From: Streptomyces sp. DHE7-1
Lineage (GTDB): Bacteria; Actinomycetota; Actinomycetes; Streptomycetales; Streptomycetaceae
NCBI GenBank assembly: GCA_016432725.1
Contig: JACJDG010000003.1
Coordinates: 3,224,001 to 3,288,000, forward strand
Reading direction: 5' to 3'
DNA length: 64,000 nt
Each line of letters begins with the position of its first letter. The first letter of the stretch is position 1. The translations under genes and the position numbers were made by a program. A model generated the notes under the pieces. That model was not told the origin of the DNA. It saw only the letters and a program-made list of their open reading frames with translations, and did not search any database. This document shows, piece by piece, positions 51,248 to 63,466 of this stretch.

Positions 51248-53295
51248 TCAGCCGCCCGCGCCGAACGCGAGCAGCAGGTACTCCTTGCCGTACGTGGTCT
51301 TGTGCGCGTACACGGCCGACATGTAGAGCCGGCCCTGCCCGTACAGGATCTCCGCGTACTCCGGCAGCATCGTCGTCTCGGCCCGGCGCACGTCCTCGGT
51401 GGCCGGGTTCTCCAGCAGCGTGGTCGCCTTGAAGGACGGTCCGCCGAGGGTGACGATCTGGCCGCCCTTGTTGTACGGCGGGTGCTTGTAGGCGATCAGG
51501 TTGCCGCCGTCCATGCGCAGCGGGGAGAGCGTGTAGCCGTCGCCCGCCTCGGCGCGCTGGCCGGTCTGCTTGCCGGTGGCCAGGTCGAAGACGACGATCT
51601 CGTTGGTCTTGCTGTAGTCGCCGTCGCCGTCGTGCTCCTCGGTCGGCACGTACAGCCTGCCGTTGCCGGCGACGACCTCCCGGCAGTCCTCGACGCGGGT
51701 GATGCTGTCGCAGCGGCCGGAGTAGGTGTCGGAGGGCGCGGAGATCCGGGTGAGCAGCTTGCCGGTCTTGTTGTCGATGGAGAAGTAGTCCGAGATGCCA
51801 CTGCCGTCGTCGGCGCTGTCACCGACGTCGGCGGCCACCACCAGCGGATCGGTGGAGACGATGCCGGCGTACTCGATGCCCGCGGTCATCTTGTAGTCGG
51901 AGATGACCTTCCCGGAGGTCGGGTCGATGGTCTGGATGTGGAGCTGGCGCTCGCCGTAGCTGCCGCACTTGCGCACCGCGACCAGCTTGGGGCCGCCGCC
52001 GTAGCCGGCGTCCTCGCAGGTGTCCTCCGGCTTGGGCTGCCAGAGCACCTTGCCGGTGCCGATGTCGAACGCGGCGCCGCCGTTGCTGCTGCCGACCGCG
52101 ACGGTGTGCTGAGAGACCGTCACGTTCTGCAGGTTGGCCGTGTAGTCGCCGTTCTTGACCGTCTTGGTCCAGATCCTGGTGCCCTTGTCGAGGTCGATGG
52201 CGGCGACCTGGCTGCAGCCCTCGCTGGAGCCCTTCTTGGGCATCTTCGGCTGGAAGACGACCGCGGTCTTGTTGTCCTCGGTGACGTGCTTGCTGGCCGT
52301 GCACACCGGGCCGGGCAGCTTGAGGGTCCACATCTTGGTGCCCGCGGCGGGGTTGTAGCCGACGATCTCGGCGACACCGCTCTTGGCGTACACCGAGTTG
52401 GTCAGCCAGGAGCCCGAGGTGACGACGGTGTCCTTCGTCTGGGGCATGTCGACCTGGAAGAGCAGCTTGGACGCGGGGTCCGACGGCACCTTCTCCTTGC
52501 TGCCGGAGGACGTGCCGCCGGAGGTGTCGTCCTTGCCGTCCGTCCCGCCCTTGCCGCCGCTGGAGCTGGCGGTCTCGTCCTTCTTGCCGTCGCCGCCGGA
52601 GGACTTGGCGTACCAGATGCCGCCGCCGACGATCAGCGCGATCGCGACGACCGCGGCGACGATGATGACCATGGCGGTGTTGTTCCGGCCGCCTCCGCCG
52701 GGCTGTCCGGGCTGCGCCGGCATCGGCACGGTGGGTCCGCCCGGGTATCCGTAACCCGGCTGCTGCCCGTACGGGCCCATGGGCTGGGTCGGCTGCGCGT
52801 ACGGGTTCGGCTGCGCGCCGGGGTAGCCGTAGCCGGGCTGGGGCTGGGGCGGCTGCGGGGCCTGGGCCGGGGGCTGCTGCGGGAAGCCGTAACCGGGCTG
52901 CGGGGCCTGCGGGTAGCCGTAGCCCGGCTGGGGCTGGGGCGGCTGCGGGGCCTGGGGTGCCGGGGGCTGCTGCGGGTAGCCGTAGCCGGGCTGCGGGCCC
53001 TTCTGCAGGCCGGGGGCGTCGGGGGCGCCGGCGGAGTCGCGGGGCCCTGCGGGGCGGCGGGCCCTGCGGGCGGCGGGGCCCTGCGGGGCGGCGGGGCCCT
53101 GCGGGGCGGCGGGGCCCTGCGGGGCGGCGGGGCCCTGCGGGGCGGCGGGGCCCTGCTGGGCGTCGGGAGTCTCCGGGGTGGCCGGGGTTCCCGGGTTGGC
53201 GGGAGTCTCCGGGCCGGCGGGCGGCTGGTCCTGGGGCGGACCGAAACCACCCTGCTGCGGGGGCTGGTTCGGCGGGGGCGGGGCGGCTGGGTCAT
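51248..53295 (-). CDS. Membrane-anchored PQQ/BamB-like beta-propeller protein with repeat-rich N-terminus (frameshifts)
   Basis: About 680 residues after repair; breaks lie in the G/C runs at about 53040-53290 and near 52790. Cytoplasmic N-terminus with hexapeptide repeats GPAAPQ and PGYGYPQ-type repeats, then one TM (NTAMVIIVAAVVAIALIVGG), then an exported beta-propeller-like domain with repeated W/G-K-V-L-W units (GKVLWQPKPEDTCED, TGKVISDYKM). ATG 53295. Tandem with the paralogue at 53363. Function unknown. Confidence 0.85.
53041..53160. repeat. 18-base tandem repeat array encoding GPAAPQ
   Basis: At least six copies of a unit reading (minus strand) GGCCCCGCCGCCCCGCAG. Flanking copies are imperfect, partly from base losses. 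Confidence 0.75.
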
Positions 53296-53362
53296 GACGG
53301 GGGTACCTCGGTGAAGCGGTCGGGGCCTGACGGCGAGGGGACGGTGGGAGAAGGGCCGGGTC

Positions 53363-55141
53363 TCACTTGCCGAAGGCCATCATCAGCTTCTCCTTGGAGT
53401 CGTCGTTGCCGGACAGCCGGGTGGTGGAGATGTAGAAGCGCCCGTCGGTCCAGCTCACGGCACCGTCGTAGAAGCCGTTCTCGATCTGGGCCGTGCCCGC
53501 CGGGTTCTGCAGCAGCTTGGTCGTCGGGTGCGAACCGCCGGTGGTGGGCACGGACACGACCTGGCCGCCCGCGTCGTAGGACGGGTCCACGTAGGCGATG
53601 AGCTTGCCGTTCTCCGCCGTCAGCGGGGACATCGACTCGTCCGCCGGCGACTTCACACGCCACTTCTCCTTGCCGTCGGCCAGACCGATGGCGACGATCT
53701 CGTTGGCACCGCTGGTGGCGCTCGTGGGCAGGTAGAGCGTGTCGGCGTCGACTGCCACGCCCTGACAGCCCTGCAGGTCGCGTTCGAGGATCGCCCAGCC
53801 GCACTGCGGGGCGAACTTCTCGTTCACCTTGACCTCGGAGCGGAACTTGCCGTCCTTGGTGAAGGTGGAGATGTTCCAGGCCTTCTTGCTCTCGTTGGTC
53901 AGATAGACCACCAGCGGCTCCAGCGAGTAGGTCCGCGCGACCCGCCAGCCCTTCTTGACCGGCTGCGTCCACCTGACCTTGCCGGTGGCCGGGTCGAGTT
54001 CCTGGATCTCCTCGTGCGCGTTGCTGCCGCCCGCGTTGCAGGAGGCCACCTGGACCAGCCGCCCCGTGCCGCCCGCGAACGCGGTCGGGAAGCAGGCGTC
54101 GCCGTACTTCTTCTTGTCGTACAGCTTCTTGCCGCTGTCCAGGTCGTACGCCGTGCCCGACTGCGAGCGGCCCACCATCAGCGTCTTGTCGCTGACGCTC
54201 AGTTCGACGCTGATCGCGCTGTCGAACAGGGCGCCGTCGGCGACCTCGGTGCTCCAGCCCTTCTTGCCGGTGGCCAGGTCGACCTGCTGGAGCTGGTTGC
54301 ACTTGGCGCGGTCGCTGACGCCGCTCATGTAGGCCACGACGATCTTGTCGTCGGCCGACTTCTGCGGGGTGACCGAGCAGATCTTCTGCGGGAAGGTGAT
54401 CGGGGCCCAGGTGGGGTTGCCGTCACCGACGTTGTAGGCGAAGAGCTGCTTGTACGCCGCCTTCACCGCGGTCTTGCCGGTGATCCACATGCCGGGTGCG
54501 TCGGCGCCGGAGCCGGGGGCGTCGGGTGCCGTCTTGTACCAGAGCACCTTCGCCTCGCCGGGCTTGCGGCCCTCGTTGAGGTTCTCCGGATCGGAGCCGC
54601 CGTCACCGCTGCCGTCGCCGGGGTTGACCGGCGCGTCGGAGGCGGACTTCTTGCCGTCGTCGCTCTGCTGGGCGACCGGCTTCTTGCCGTCGTCGTCACC
54701 GCCGCTGGTGACGGCGTAGACGGTGCCGCCGATCACCAGCAGCGCGGCCGCCGCGGCACCGATGATCAGCGCGGTCTTCTTGCCGCCGGCGGGCGGCTGC
54801 GGCCCGCCGTAGGGGGCACCGCCGGGGGCGCCGGGGTACTGGGGCGGCTGCTGCGGGTAGCCGTAGCCGGGCTGCGGGGCGTACGGGCCGGCCTGCTGGG
54901 GCTGCCCGTAGGGGCCCGGGGCGCCGGGCGCGGGCGCGCCGTAGGGGCCGGGCTGGGCGTAGGGGCCGGGCTGCTGGGGATAGCCGTAGCCGGGCTGGGG
55001 CTGAGGAGGCTGGGCCGGTGCCTGCGGCGGCTGGGCCGGCGGAGGCGGCGGCTGCGGGGCCCCGAATCCACCGCCCTGCGGCGGTTGGTCCTGCGGTGCT
55101 CCGAAGCCGCCCTGCGGCGGCTGGTTGGGCGGCTGAGTCAT
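53363..55141 (-). CDS. Paralogous membrane-anchored PQQ/BamB-like beta-propeller protein
   Basis: 592 residues, intact. Same architecture as the downstream gene: N-terminus MTQPPNQPPQGGFG with PGYGYPQQ repeats (about 1-120), a TM (ALIIGAAAAALLVIGGTVYAV, about 127-147), an acidic linker, then the propeller-like exported domain with four or more conserved Cys (KICSV, AKCNQ, DACFP, PQCGW). No enzymatic residues. Likely duplicates of one another; may act in envelope or be sensed with the nearby regulator. Confidence 0.87.
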   Translation of the reverse strand: MTQPPNQPPQGGFGAPQDQPPQGGGFGAPQPPPPPAQPPQAPAQPPQPQPGYGYPQQPGPYAQPGPYGAPAPGAPGPYGQPQQAGPYAPQPGYGYPQQPPQYPGAPGGAPYGGPQPPAGGKKTALIIGAAAAALLVIGGTVYAVTSGGDDDGKKPVAQQSDDGKKSASDAPVNPGDGSGDGGSDPENLNEGRKPGEAKVLWYKTAPDAPGSGADAPGMWITGKTAVKAAYKQLFAYNVGDGNPTWAPITFPQKICSVTPQKSADDKIVVAYMSGVSDRAKCNQLQQVDLATGKKGWSTEVADGALFDSAISVELSVSDKTLMVGRSQSGTAYDLDSGKKLYDKKKYGDACFPTAFAGGTGRLVQVASCNAGGSNAHEEIQELDPATGKVRWTQPVKKGWRVARTYSLEPLVVYLTNESKKAWNISTFTKDGKFRSEVKVNEKFAPQCGWAILERDLQGCQGVAVDADTLYLPTSATSGANEIVAIGLADGKEKWRVKSPADESMSPLTAENGKLIAYVDPSYDAGGQVVSVPTTGGSHPTTKLLQNPAGTAQIENGFYDGAVSWTDGRFYISTTRLSGNDDSKEKLMMAFGK

Positions 55142-55354
55142 CAGCGCTCTTCCCCCTCGTTCACTGATTTTTAGCCACGCCCCGAGGTTCGCTCACGGAC
55201 CCAGGTCGTACTCATACGGTTCTCAGACGGCTCTTTCTATCACCCGGCACCGACAGCCCAGGGGCCTGGATCCACGCCTGTTCCCAAGGGAGAACCGGGC
55301 TGTGATGCCGCCGTTACGCGCCTTCACGCCCTCTTCACGCGGCGCGCGCAACAA

Positions 55355-55388
55355 CGGCGCGCGCGGCGCTTTCACGCCGCGCGCGCCG
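55355..55388 (-). terminator. Hairpin terminator after the ABC-F gene
   Basis: Perfect 14-bp GC stem (55355-55368 with 55375-55388), loop CTTTCA, 22 bases beyond the ABC-F stop. Confidence 0.7.
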
Positions 55389-55410
55389 ATGCAGTGCGCC
55401 TGCCTGCGGG

Positions 55411-57219
<1,809 letters not shown>

Positions 57220-57278
57220 TTCACTCCTGTGCGCCGGACTGTCTCGACACGCGGCCGCGCCGCCTGTCAGCCTTCTAG

Positions 57279-57469
57279 CCTAGGGCCTGTCGGCACCTTC
57301 CCGTCGTCGCCCGAAGGTCGGTCCCGCGGCCTCTGGTGCGTGATCTCGCCATGCCGGGCGGAGGTCCTCGTACTGGACGTACTCGGGCTTTCGCCCGGTG
57401 CGGCGAGAGCGCGTGCCAGGCGTCACGGGGCGGAGGCGAAGGTGCCGACAGGCCATGGGGGCCTGTCGG
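57279..57469. repeat. ~180-bp palindromic dispersed element, copy 2
   Basis: Arms GGCCTGTCGGCACCTTC (57284-57300) and GAAGGTGCCGACAGGCC (57438-57454) are exact complements. The centre (57366-57387) matches copy 1 base for base. A further GGCCTGTCGGG follows at 57460. Located between ispE and the ABC-F gene, both leftward. Confidence 0.75.
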
Positions 57470-57487
57470 GAGGGTGGCGGGGCGGTC

Positions 57488-58381
57488 TCAGAGCACCGTC
57501 GCCCCGGGTACCGGTCCGGCCGCCGTCCGTACCGTGCGGCACGTGCCCGAGGCGCGCAGTGCGCCCGCGACCTTCTCCGCGGAGCCTGCGTCGCGGGTGA
57601 GGAACGCCGTCGTCGGGCCCGATCCGGAGACCAGCGTGGCCAGTGCGCCGGCGCCGCGCCCTGCCCGCAGGGTGTCCGCCAGCTCGGGGAAGAGGGACAG
57701 GGCGGCCGGCTGGAGGTCGTTGGTGAGGGAGGCGGCCAGGGCCTCGGTGTCGCCCTTGGCCAGCGCCTCCAGCAGCTCCGGCCGGGCCACCGGCTCCGGG
57801 ATCTCGCGTCCTTCCGCGAGCCGGTCGAACTCGCGGAACACCGCCGGCGTCGACAGCCCGCGCCCGGCCATCGCGAACACCCAGTGGAAGGTGCCGCCGG
57901 TCTCCAGGACCGTCAGCCGTTCGCCGCGCCCGATACCGAGGGCGGCGCCTCCGACCAGGCTGAACGGCACGTCGCTGCCCAGTTCGGCGCAGATGGCGAG
58001 CAGCTCGGCGCGCGAGGCGCCGGTGCCCCACAGCGTGTTGCAGGCGAGCAGCGCGCCCGCGCCGTCCGCACTGCCGCCCGCCATGCCGCCGGCGACCGGG
58101 ATGTCCTTGGCGATGTGGATGTGCACGGCCGGCTCGATGCCCCGGCGCCCGGCGAGCGCGATCGCCGCGCGCGCGGCGAGGTTGGTGCGGTCCAGCGGGA
58201 CCTGGTCCGCGTCCGGCCCCTCGCAGGTCACGCGGAGCTCGTCGGCGGGGGTGACGGTGACCTCGTCGTACAGGCCGACCGCGAGGAAGACGTTGGCGAG
58301 GTCGTGGAATCCGTCGGGGCGGGCGGCGCCCACCCCGAGCTGGACGTTGACCTTGGCGGGGACGCGGACGGTGACGCTCAC
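57488..58381 (-). CDS. ispE: 4-diphosphocytidyl-2-C-methyl-D-erythritol kinase
   Basis: 297 residues, GHMP kinase fold of the MEP isoprenoid pathway. [10 protein letters not shown] (substrate motif), [19 protein letters not shown] (ATP loop) and [13 protein letters not shown] match IspE. Start GTG 58381 overlaps the rsmA stop (GTGA). Intact. Confidence 0.96.
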   Translation of the reverse strand: MSVTVRVPAKVNVQLGVGAARPDGFHDLANVFLAVGLYDEVTVTPADELRVTCEGPDADQVPLDRTNLAARAAIALAGRRGIEPAVHIHIAKDIPVAGGMAGGSADGAGALLACNTLWGTGASRAELLAICAELGSDVPFSLVGGAALGIGRGERLTVLETGGTFHWVFAMAGRGLSTPAVFREFDRLAEGREIPEPVARPELLEALAKGDTEALAASLTNDLQPAALSLFPELADTLRAGRGAGALATLVSGSGPTTAFLTRDAGSAEKVAGALRASGTCRTVRTAAGPVPGATVL

Positions 58382-59282
58382 GTGCCGGACTCCTCGTTCG
58401 GGGCGGCGGGGGCCGTTCCCCTCGCCGGCGCGGCCTCGGCGATCCGCGCGAACTCCTCCACCGTCAGCGACTCGCCCCGCGCCTGCGGCGAGACCCCGGC
58501 CGCGACCAGCGCGGCCTCGGCGGCCGCCGCGGAGCCCGCCCAGCCGGCGAGCGCGGCCCGCAGGGTCTTGCGGCGCTGCGCGAACGCCGCGTCGACGACC
58601 GCGAAGACCTCCTTCTTGGAGGCCGTCGTCCTGATCGGCTCGGTCCGCCGGACCAGCGACACCAGTCCGCTGTCGACGTTCGGCGCGGGCCAGAAGACGT
58701 TGCGCCCGATGGCACCGGCCCGCTTGACCTCGGCGTACCAGTTGGCCTTCACGGAGGGCACGCCGTACACCTTGGAGCCGGGCGCGGCGGCCAGCCGGTC
58801 GGCGACCTCGGCCTGCACCATCACCAGCGTCCGCTCGATGCCGGGGAAGGTGTCGAGCATGTGCAGCAGCACGGGGACGGCGACGTTGTACGGCAGGTTC
58901 GCCACCAGGGCCGTCGGGGCGGGGCCGGGCAGCTCGGTGACGTGCATGGCGTCGGAGTGGACGAGGGCGAACCGGTCGGCGCGCTCCGGCATGCGGGCGG
59001 CGATGGTCGCGGGGAGGGCGGCGGCGAGCACGTCGTCGATCTCGACGGCGGTGACCCGGTCGGCGGCCTCCAGCAGCGCGAGGGTGAGGGAGCCGAGCCC
59101 GGGCCGACCTCGACGACCACGTCCTCGGGGCGGACCCCGGCGGTGCGGACGATGCGGCGGACCGTGTTGGCGTCGATCACGAAGTTCTGGCCGCGCTGCT
59201 TGGTGGGACGGACACCGAGCGCGGCCGCGAGCTCGCGGATGTCGGCGGGGCCGAGGAGGGAGTCGGAGGTGGGGCTGGTCAC
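58378..59282 (-). CDS. rsmA: 16S rRNA dimethyladenosine transferase (one frameshift)
   Basis: About 301 residues after adding one G near 59102, which restores the SAM loop EVGPGLGSLT. RsmA/KsgA dimethylates A1518/A1519. Other motifs: [31 protein letters not shown]. Coupled to ispE by GTGA. Confidence 0.96.
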
Positions 59283-59330
59283 GGGACAAGGGTACGGGGC
59301 CGCCGGGCCCCCTCGCCCGGCTCCCCGTCC

Positions 59331-60698
59331 TCACCGGTGGTGCAGGCGCGGGCCGCAGTGCGGCCAGGGGCTGGCGCCGCGGCGCACGTACAGCTTCTTC
59401 GCGCGGTTCGTCTGCTCCGCGGCCGTCGCGTCCTGCGGGCGCCCGCTGCCGCCGAGGCTGCGCCAGGTGCTCGTGTCGAACTGGTAGAGCCCGCCGTACG
59501 TGCCCGAGGGGTCGACCGCGTTGGGCCGGCCGCCGGACTCGCAGGCGGCGAGGGCGCGCCAGTTCAGGCCGTCGGCCCCCGGCCGGAGGCCGGACGGGCT
59601 TTGGTGCCGATCTTCACGACCTGGGTGCGGGGCCGGCGCACCACCTCCGAGGACTCCCGGCGCGCCTTCTCGCGGACGCCGTTGACGGTGCGCAGGTAGT
59701 AGGTGACCTGCCGCAGCCCCGGGCGCCCGGGCCGCTGGACGACCTCGGTGCCCCGGAACAGGGAGGAGTCCTTCACCCGCTTCACATGGAACGGGATCCG
59801 CTCCTCGCGCACCTCGCGGAAGCCGTGCACCCGCAGCACGGTCACCGTCTGCCCGTCGCGCGGGAAGCTCTCCGGCGGGACCGAGGTGGTGTCCTGGCCG
59901 CGCAGCGCGATGCCGGCCTCCTCGACGGCCTCCCGGACGGTGGCCGCGTTGGTACGGATGGTGCGGGCGCGGCCGTCCGCCATGACCGTGACGGCGCGCT
60001 CGGTGCGCACGTCCAGCTCCAGTCCGGCGCGGCCGATGGTCCGGGAGCGCGAGGACGACAGGTACGCGCCCTCGGCCCGCACCCCCAGCTCGCGCAGGGC
60101 CCCGTCCACGGTGGGGACGTCGTCCACACCCGGCGCTCCTGGCCGTCCAGCTTGAGCCGTACCGGGCGTCCGTAGCGCACCGCGACCTCGTCGCCGCTGG
60201 CGAGGGCCGTGCCGGGGCGGGCGCGATCATGTCGTGTCCGCCGACCCGCAGCCCCTCCTCGGCGAGCAGCCCGGAGACGTCGTCGGCGAAGGTGTGCAGG
60301 GTGCGCTGGCGGCCGTCGACGCTCAGCTCGACCGCCTTGTCCTCGGCGACGAAGGCGGTGGTGCCGCCGGCGAGGAACGCGACGACCAGCGCCTGCGGCA
60401 GCAGCCGGCGCACGGCGGAGTCCGGCCGCTCACCGAAGCGCCGCCGGCGCCGCCGGGCCGCCCGCCGGCCGCCCGGCGCGGGCGCCTCGGGCTCCTGGCG
60501 CACCGCTCCCGCCTCGTCACTCACCGTCATGGACAGGGTGGGCGTGCGGGACGGCGGCGGCTCGCTGACGAAGTACGCCTCGGCCTCGTAGGCGGGCCGG
60601 TAGGTGTCCTTGTTCACGCCGGACGGCAGTGTCTCCGCCGTGTGGACTGAGGCGTCATGGCCGTAGGGGCCGTACGTCTCGTGCTGCGATCTGCTCAC
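59331..60698 (-). CDS. rpfB: Resuscitation-promoting-factor (RpfB-like) muralytic protein (three frameshifts)
   Basis: About 456 residues after repair near 60222, 60133 and 59583. Cytoplasmic Pro-rich N-terminus, TM anchor ([19 protein letters not shown]), two or three DUF348 modules ([19 protein letters not shown]...), a G5 domain ([12 protein letters not shown] ... [10 protein letters not shown]), and a C-terminal transglycosylase-like domain with catalytic Glu in ALAACESGG and the aromatic [10 protein letters not shown]. Such factors cleave peptidoglycan and aid spore germination. GTG 60698. Confidence 0.92.
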   Translation of the reverse strand: MSRSQHETYGPYGHDASVHTAETLPSGVNKDTYRPAYEAEAYFVSEPPPSRTPTLSMTVSDEAGAVRQEPEAPAPGGRRAARRRRRRFGERPDSAVRRLLPQALVVAFLAGGTTAFVAEDKAVELSVDGRQRTLHTFADDVSGLLAEEGLRVGGHDMIAPAPARPSPAATRSRCATDARYGSSWTARSAGCGRRPHRGRGPARAGGAGRGRVPVVLALPDHRPRRTGAGRAHRARRHGHGGRPRPHHPYQRGHRPGGRRGGRHRAARPGHHLGPAGELPARRADGDRAAGARLPRGARGADPVPCEAGEGLLPVPGHRGRPAARAPGAAAGHLLPAHRQRRPREGAPGVLGGGAPAPHPGREDRHQSPSGLRPGADGLNWRALAACESGGRPNAVDPSGTYGGLYQFDTSTWRSLGGSGRPQDATAAEQTNRAKKLYVRRGASPWPHCGPRLHHR

Positions 60699-60828
60699 GC
60701 CGACACGCTCCAGAGGCCAGAGGGGTCCGGTTCGGGCCCACAGAACCTAGCGGAGCGTTCGTCACTCTCCAAAGCGACGCGACTACGTACTGTCGCAGTT
60801 CCGAACGTACACGCGGTTGTCCGGGTGA

Positions 60829-61733
60829 TCAGTAACCGAACGCGCGAGCGGTGTTCGCACCCAGGGCCGTGGCCAGCGCGTCCTCGTCGATGCCGCGCAC
60901 GGCGGCCATCGCGCGCACCGTGACGGGGACGAGGTACGGCGCGTTGGGCCGGCCCCGGTACGGCGCGGGGGTCAGGAAGGGGGCATCGGTCTCCACGAGG
61001 ACCAGTTCCAGCGGGGCGACGGCGAGGGCGTCGCGCAGGTTCTGGGCGTTCTTGAAGGTGACGTTGCCGGCGAACGACATGTAGTAGCCCTCGCGGGCGC
61101 AGATCTCCGCCATCTCGGCGTCGCCGGAGTAGCAGTGGAAGACGGTGCGCTCGGGGCGCCCTCCTCCCGCAGCACGCGCAGGACGTCGGCGTGGGCGTCC
61201 CGGTCGTGGATGACGAGGGCCTTGCCGTGCCGCTTGGCGATCTCGATGTGGGCGCGGAAGGACCGCTCCTGCGCCTCCTTGCCCTCCGGCCCGGTGCGGA
61301 AGTGGTCGAGCCCCGTCTCGCCGACGCCCTTGACCTGGGGCAGCGCGGCGAGCCGGTCGATCTCGGCGAGCGCGTCGTCCAGCGCCGCGTCGCCGCCCGG
61401 CTCGCGGGCGCCCTGCCGCGACCAGCCTCCCCAGCCCCAGGGGGCTGGGAGGTGCCCCAGGGTCGCCGTGGACGATGCGCGGGGCCTCGTTGGGGTGCAG
61501 GGCGACCGTGGCGTGGACGCCGGCGTGGGCCGCGGCGGTCTCCGCGGCCCACTGGGAGCCCTTGATGTCGCAGCCGACCTGGACGACCGTCGTCACACCC
61601 ACCGACGCGGCCTTGGCGAGGCCCTCCTCGACCGTCCCGACTGCATGTCGAGGTGGGTGTGGGAGTCGGCCACGGGCACCCGCAGCGGCGGCGGGAGCGG
61701 CGGTGCCGCGTTCTTGTCGGCGTTCGAAGGCAT
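60829..61733 (-). CDS. tatD: TatD-family metal-dependent hydrolase (several frameshifts)
   Basis: About 302 residues after repair of roughly four base losses (near 61640, the repeat at 61427-61461, and near 61155). TIM-barrel amidohydrolase with DSHTHLDMQ (metal ligands), GVTTVVQVG, VALHPNEAP, ERTVFHCYSG and VETDAPFLTP; likely 3'-5' DNase/RNase. The palindromic repeat copy C is inserted after HPNEAPRIVHGDP. ATG 61733. Confidence 0.93.
61427..61461. repeat. Short palindromic interspersed element, copy C, inside tatD
   Basis: CCTCCCCAGCC...GGCTGGGAGGTGCCCCAGG: same pattern as copies A and B, probably with a G/C base or two lost. Encodes about 12 residues in a loop between conserved TatD motifs. 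Confidence 0.6.
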
Positions 61734-61780
61734 GCCCCGATCCTACGAAAGGGCATGCCGGGGCGGCCGGGGCGGTCGGC

Positions 61781-62178
61781 TCAGCTCGCCCTGCGCTGGA
61801 AGGGGTGGAGGAGATCGGACAGGTGCCAGTGGTGCGGCTCGGCGGCCTGCCCCGGCACCTGGGGCGCCTCGACGGGGCCCGCCGGGGCACCCGGCGGGCC
61901 TGGGCCGCGCCGCGCACCGAGGAGACCTGCCCGGCGCGCATGATCCGCACGACGTGACCGTCGCAGTTGTGGCAGGCGGGGCGGCTCAGCGGGGACGGCA
62001 CGACCCGGCCGTCGGCCACGTACATCACGTACTCCTGGCCGTCGCCGTCCAAGTGGTGCTCTATCTCGTACGACTGCTCCCAGCCGAACCCGCACCTCAT
62101 ACAGGCGAAGGCGTACGACTCGTGAACGACGGCGGTGGCGGTGCCGCGAAGGCCGGTCCGTCCTGCGATCTCACTCAT
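61781..62178 (-). CDS. Small zinc-ribbon-like protein (one frameshift)
   Basis: About 132 residues after repair near 61905. Two CxxC pairs (CMRC at about 26-29, CHNC at about 70-73) form a likely zinc ribbon; between them YEIEHHLDGDGQEYVMYVADG. C-terminus HWHLSDLLHPFQRR. Conserved beside tatD/rsmI in Streptomyces as I remember it; function unknown. Confidence 0.75.
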
Positions 62179-62510
62179 GCCGGCTCCAGTTGTCCGCTGG
62201 ACAGGCACTCCGGCGCGGGTTCCCCCGCGGGTCCGGGGTGCGGGACGGGTGCGTCCCTGCGACCAGTGGACGCCCTCACCGGCGCGAACGCATCAGGCCT
62301 GTCGAGTGTTGGAGGCGTTTTGGACTCTCCTTGCCGAAACGGGCCCGGACGGGCGCTTCGGCCTTTGCCTTGCGTGCCGCCCCTTTGCCGCGCGTTGGGG
62401 CGCGCGCTCAGCGGAGAAGAGGCCTGCTCAGAGGGTGAGTGCGCCCCTGACCGCCCCCTGTACGGACGGCTCCCGGGCCCCTCCCACCGGGCGGCCCCGC
62501 CCTTCCTCGG
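62179..62510. other. 332-base intergenic region
   Basis: Between rsmI's end and the zinc-ribbon gene's start; no gene or clear hairpin recognised. Confidence 0.5.
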
Positions 62511-63361
62511 CTAGACGGCCCCGTCCTTCTTCGCGGCGACCACGGCGTCGAACACCACCCTCTTGGGCAGCCCGGCCTCCACCGCCACCGCCGCGATCGC
62601 CTCCTTGCGCCGCTCCCCGGCCTCCTCACGGATGCGCACCCGGCGGACCAGTTCCCCTGCGTCGAGTTCCTCCGGGCCGGTCTCGGCGGCGCCCTCCACC
62701 ACGACGGTGATCTCCCCGCGGACCCCCTCGGCGGCCCACTCGGCCAGCTCGGCCAGCGGGCCGCGCCGCACCTCCTCGTAGGTCTTGGTCAGCTCGCGGC
62801 AGACGGCGGCCCGCCGGTCCGCGCCGAACACCTCGGCCATCGCGGCGAGCGTGTCGTCGAGCCGGTGCGGGGCCTCGAAGTAGACGAGCGTGCGCCGCTC
62901 ACCGGCCACCTCGCGCAGCCGGGAGAGCCGCTCGCCCGCCTTGCGCGGCAGGAAGCCTTCGAAGCAGAACCGGTCGACGGGCAGCCCGGACAGGGCGAGG
63001 GCGGTGAGCACGGCGGACGGCCCCGGTACCGCGGTGACCTTGATGTTCTCCTCCACCGCCGCGGCGACCAGCCGGTATCCCGGGTCCGAGACCGACGGCA
63101 TGCCCGCGTCCGTCACCAGCAGCACGCGCGCGCCGCCGAGCAGCTCCTGGACCAGCTCGGGCGTGCGGGCGGACTCGTTGCCCTCGAAGTACGACACGAC
63201 GCGGCCCTTGGGCGTGACGCCCAGCGCCTGGGTGAGCCGGCGCAGCCGCCGGGTGTCCTCGGCGGCGACGAGGTCGGCGCCGGCCAGCTCCTCGGCCAGC
63301 CGGGGCGGCGCGTCCGCGATGTCGCCGATGGGGTACCTGCGAGGACAAGGGTTCCAGTCAC
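62511..63361 (-). CDS. rsmI: 16S rRNA (cytidine1402-2'-O)-methyltransferase (one frameshift)
   Basis: About 283 residues after adding one C near 63329, which restores TLVLAGTPIGDIADAPPR. SAM-dependent tetrapyrrole-methylase fold; AAEDTRRLRRLT, VTDAGMPSVSDPGYRLV and AVPGPSAVLTALALSGLP are diagnostic. GTG 63361 has GAGGA upstream. Divergent from pmt. Confidence 0.95.
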
Positions 63362-63466
63362 GCCCCCATCCTCGCAGGGACCGCGGGGCGGTCGGGAGGA
63401 CGACCGTGTCCCGACCGGTACCGCCATGCACGGGACTCACACAGAACGTTTCCCTACGATGGCGCG

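Noticed and set aside
53041..53160. CRISPR-like array
   Set aside because: Direct 18-base units without spacers, in frame as GPAAPQ repeats within a coding region.
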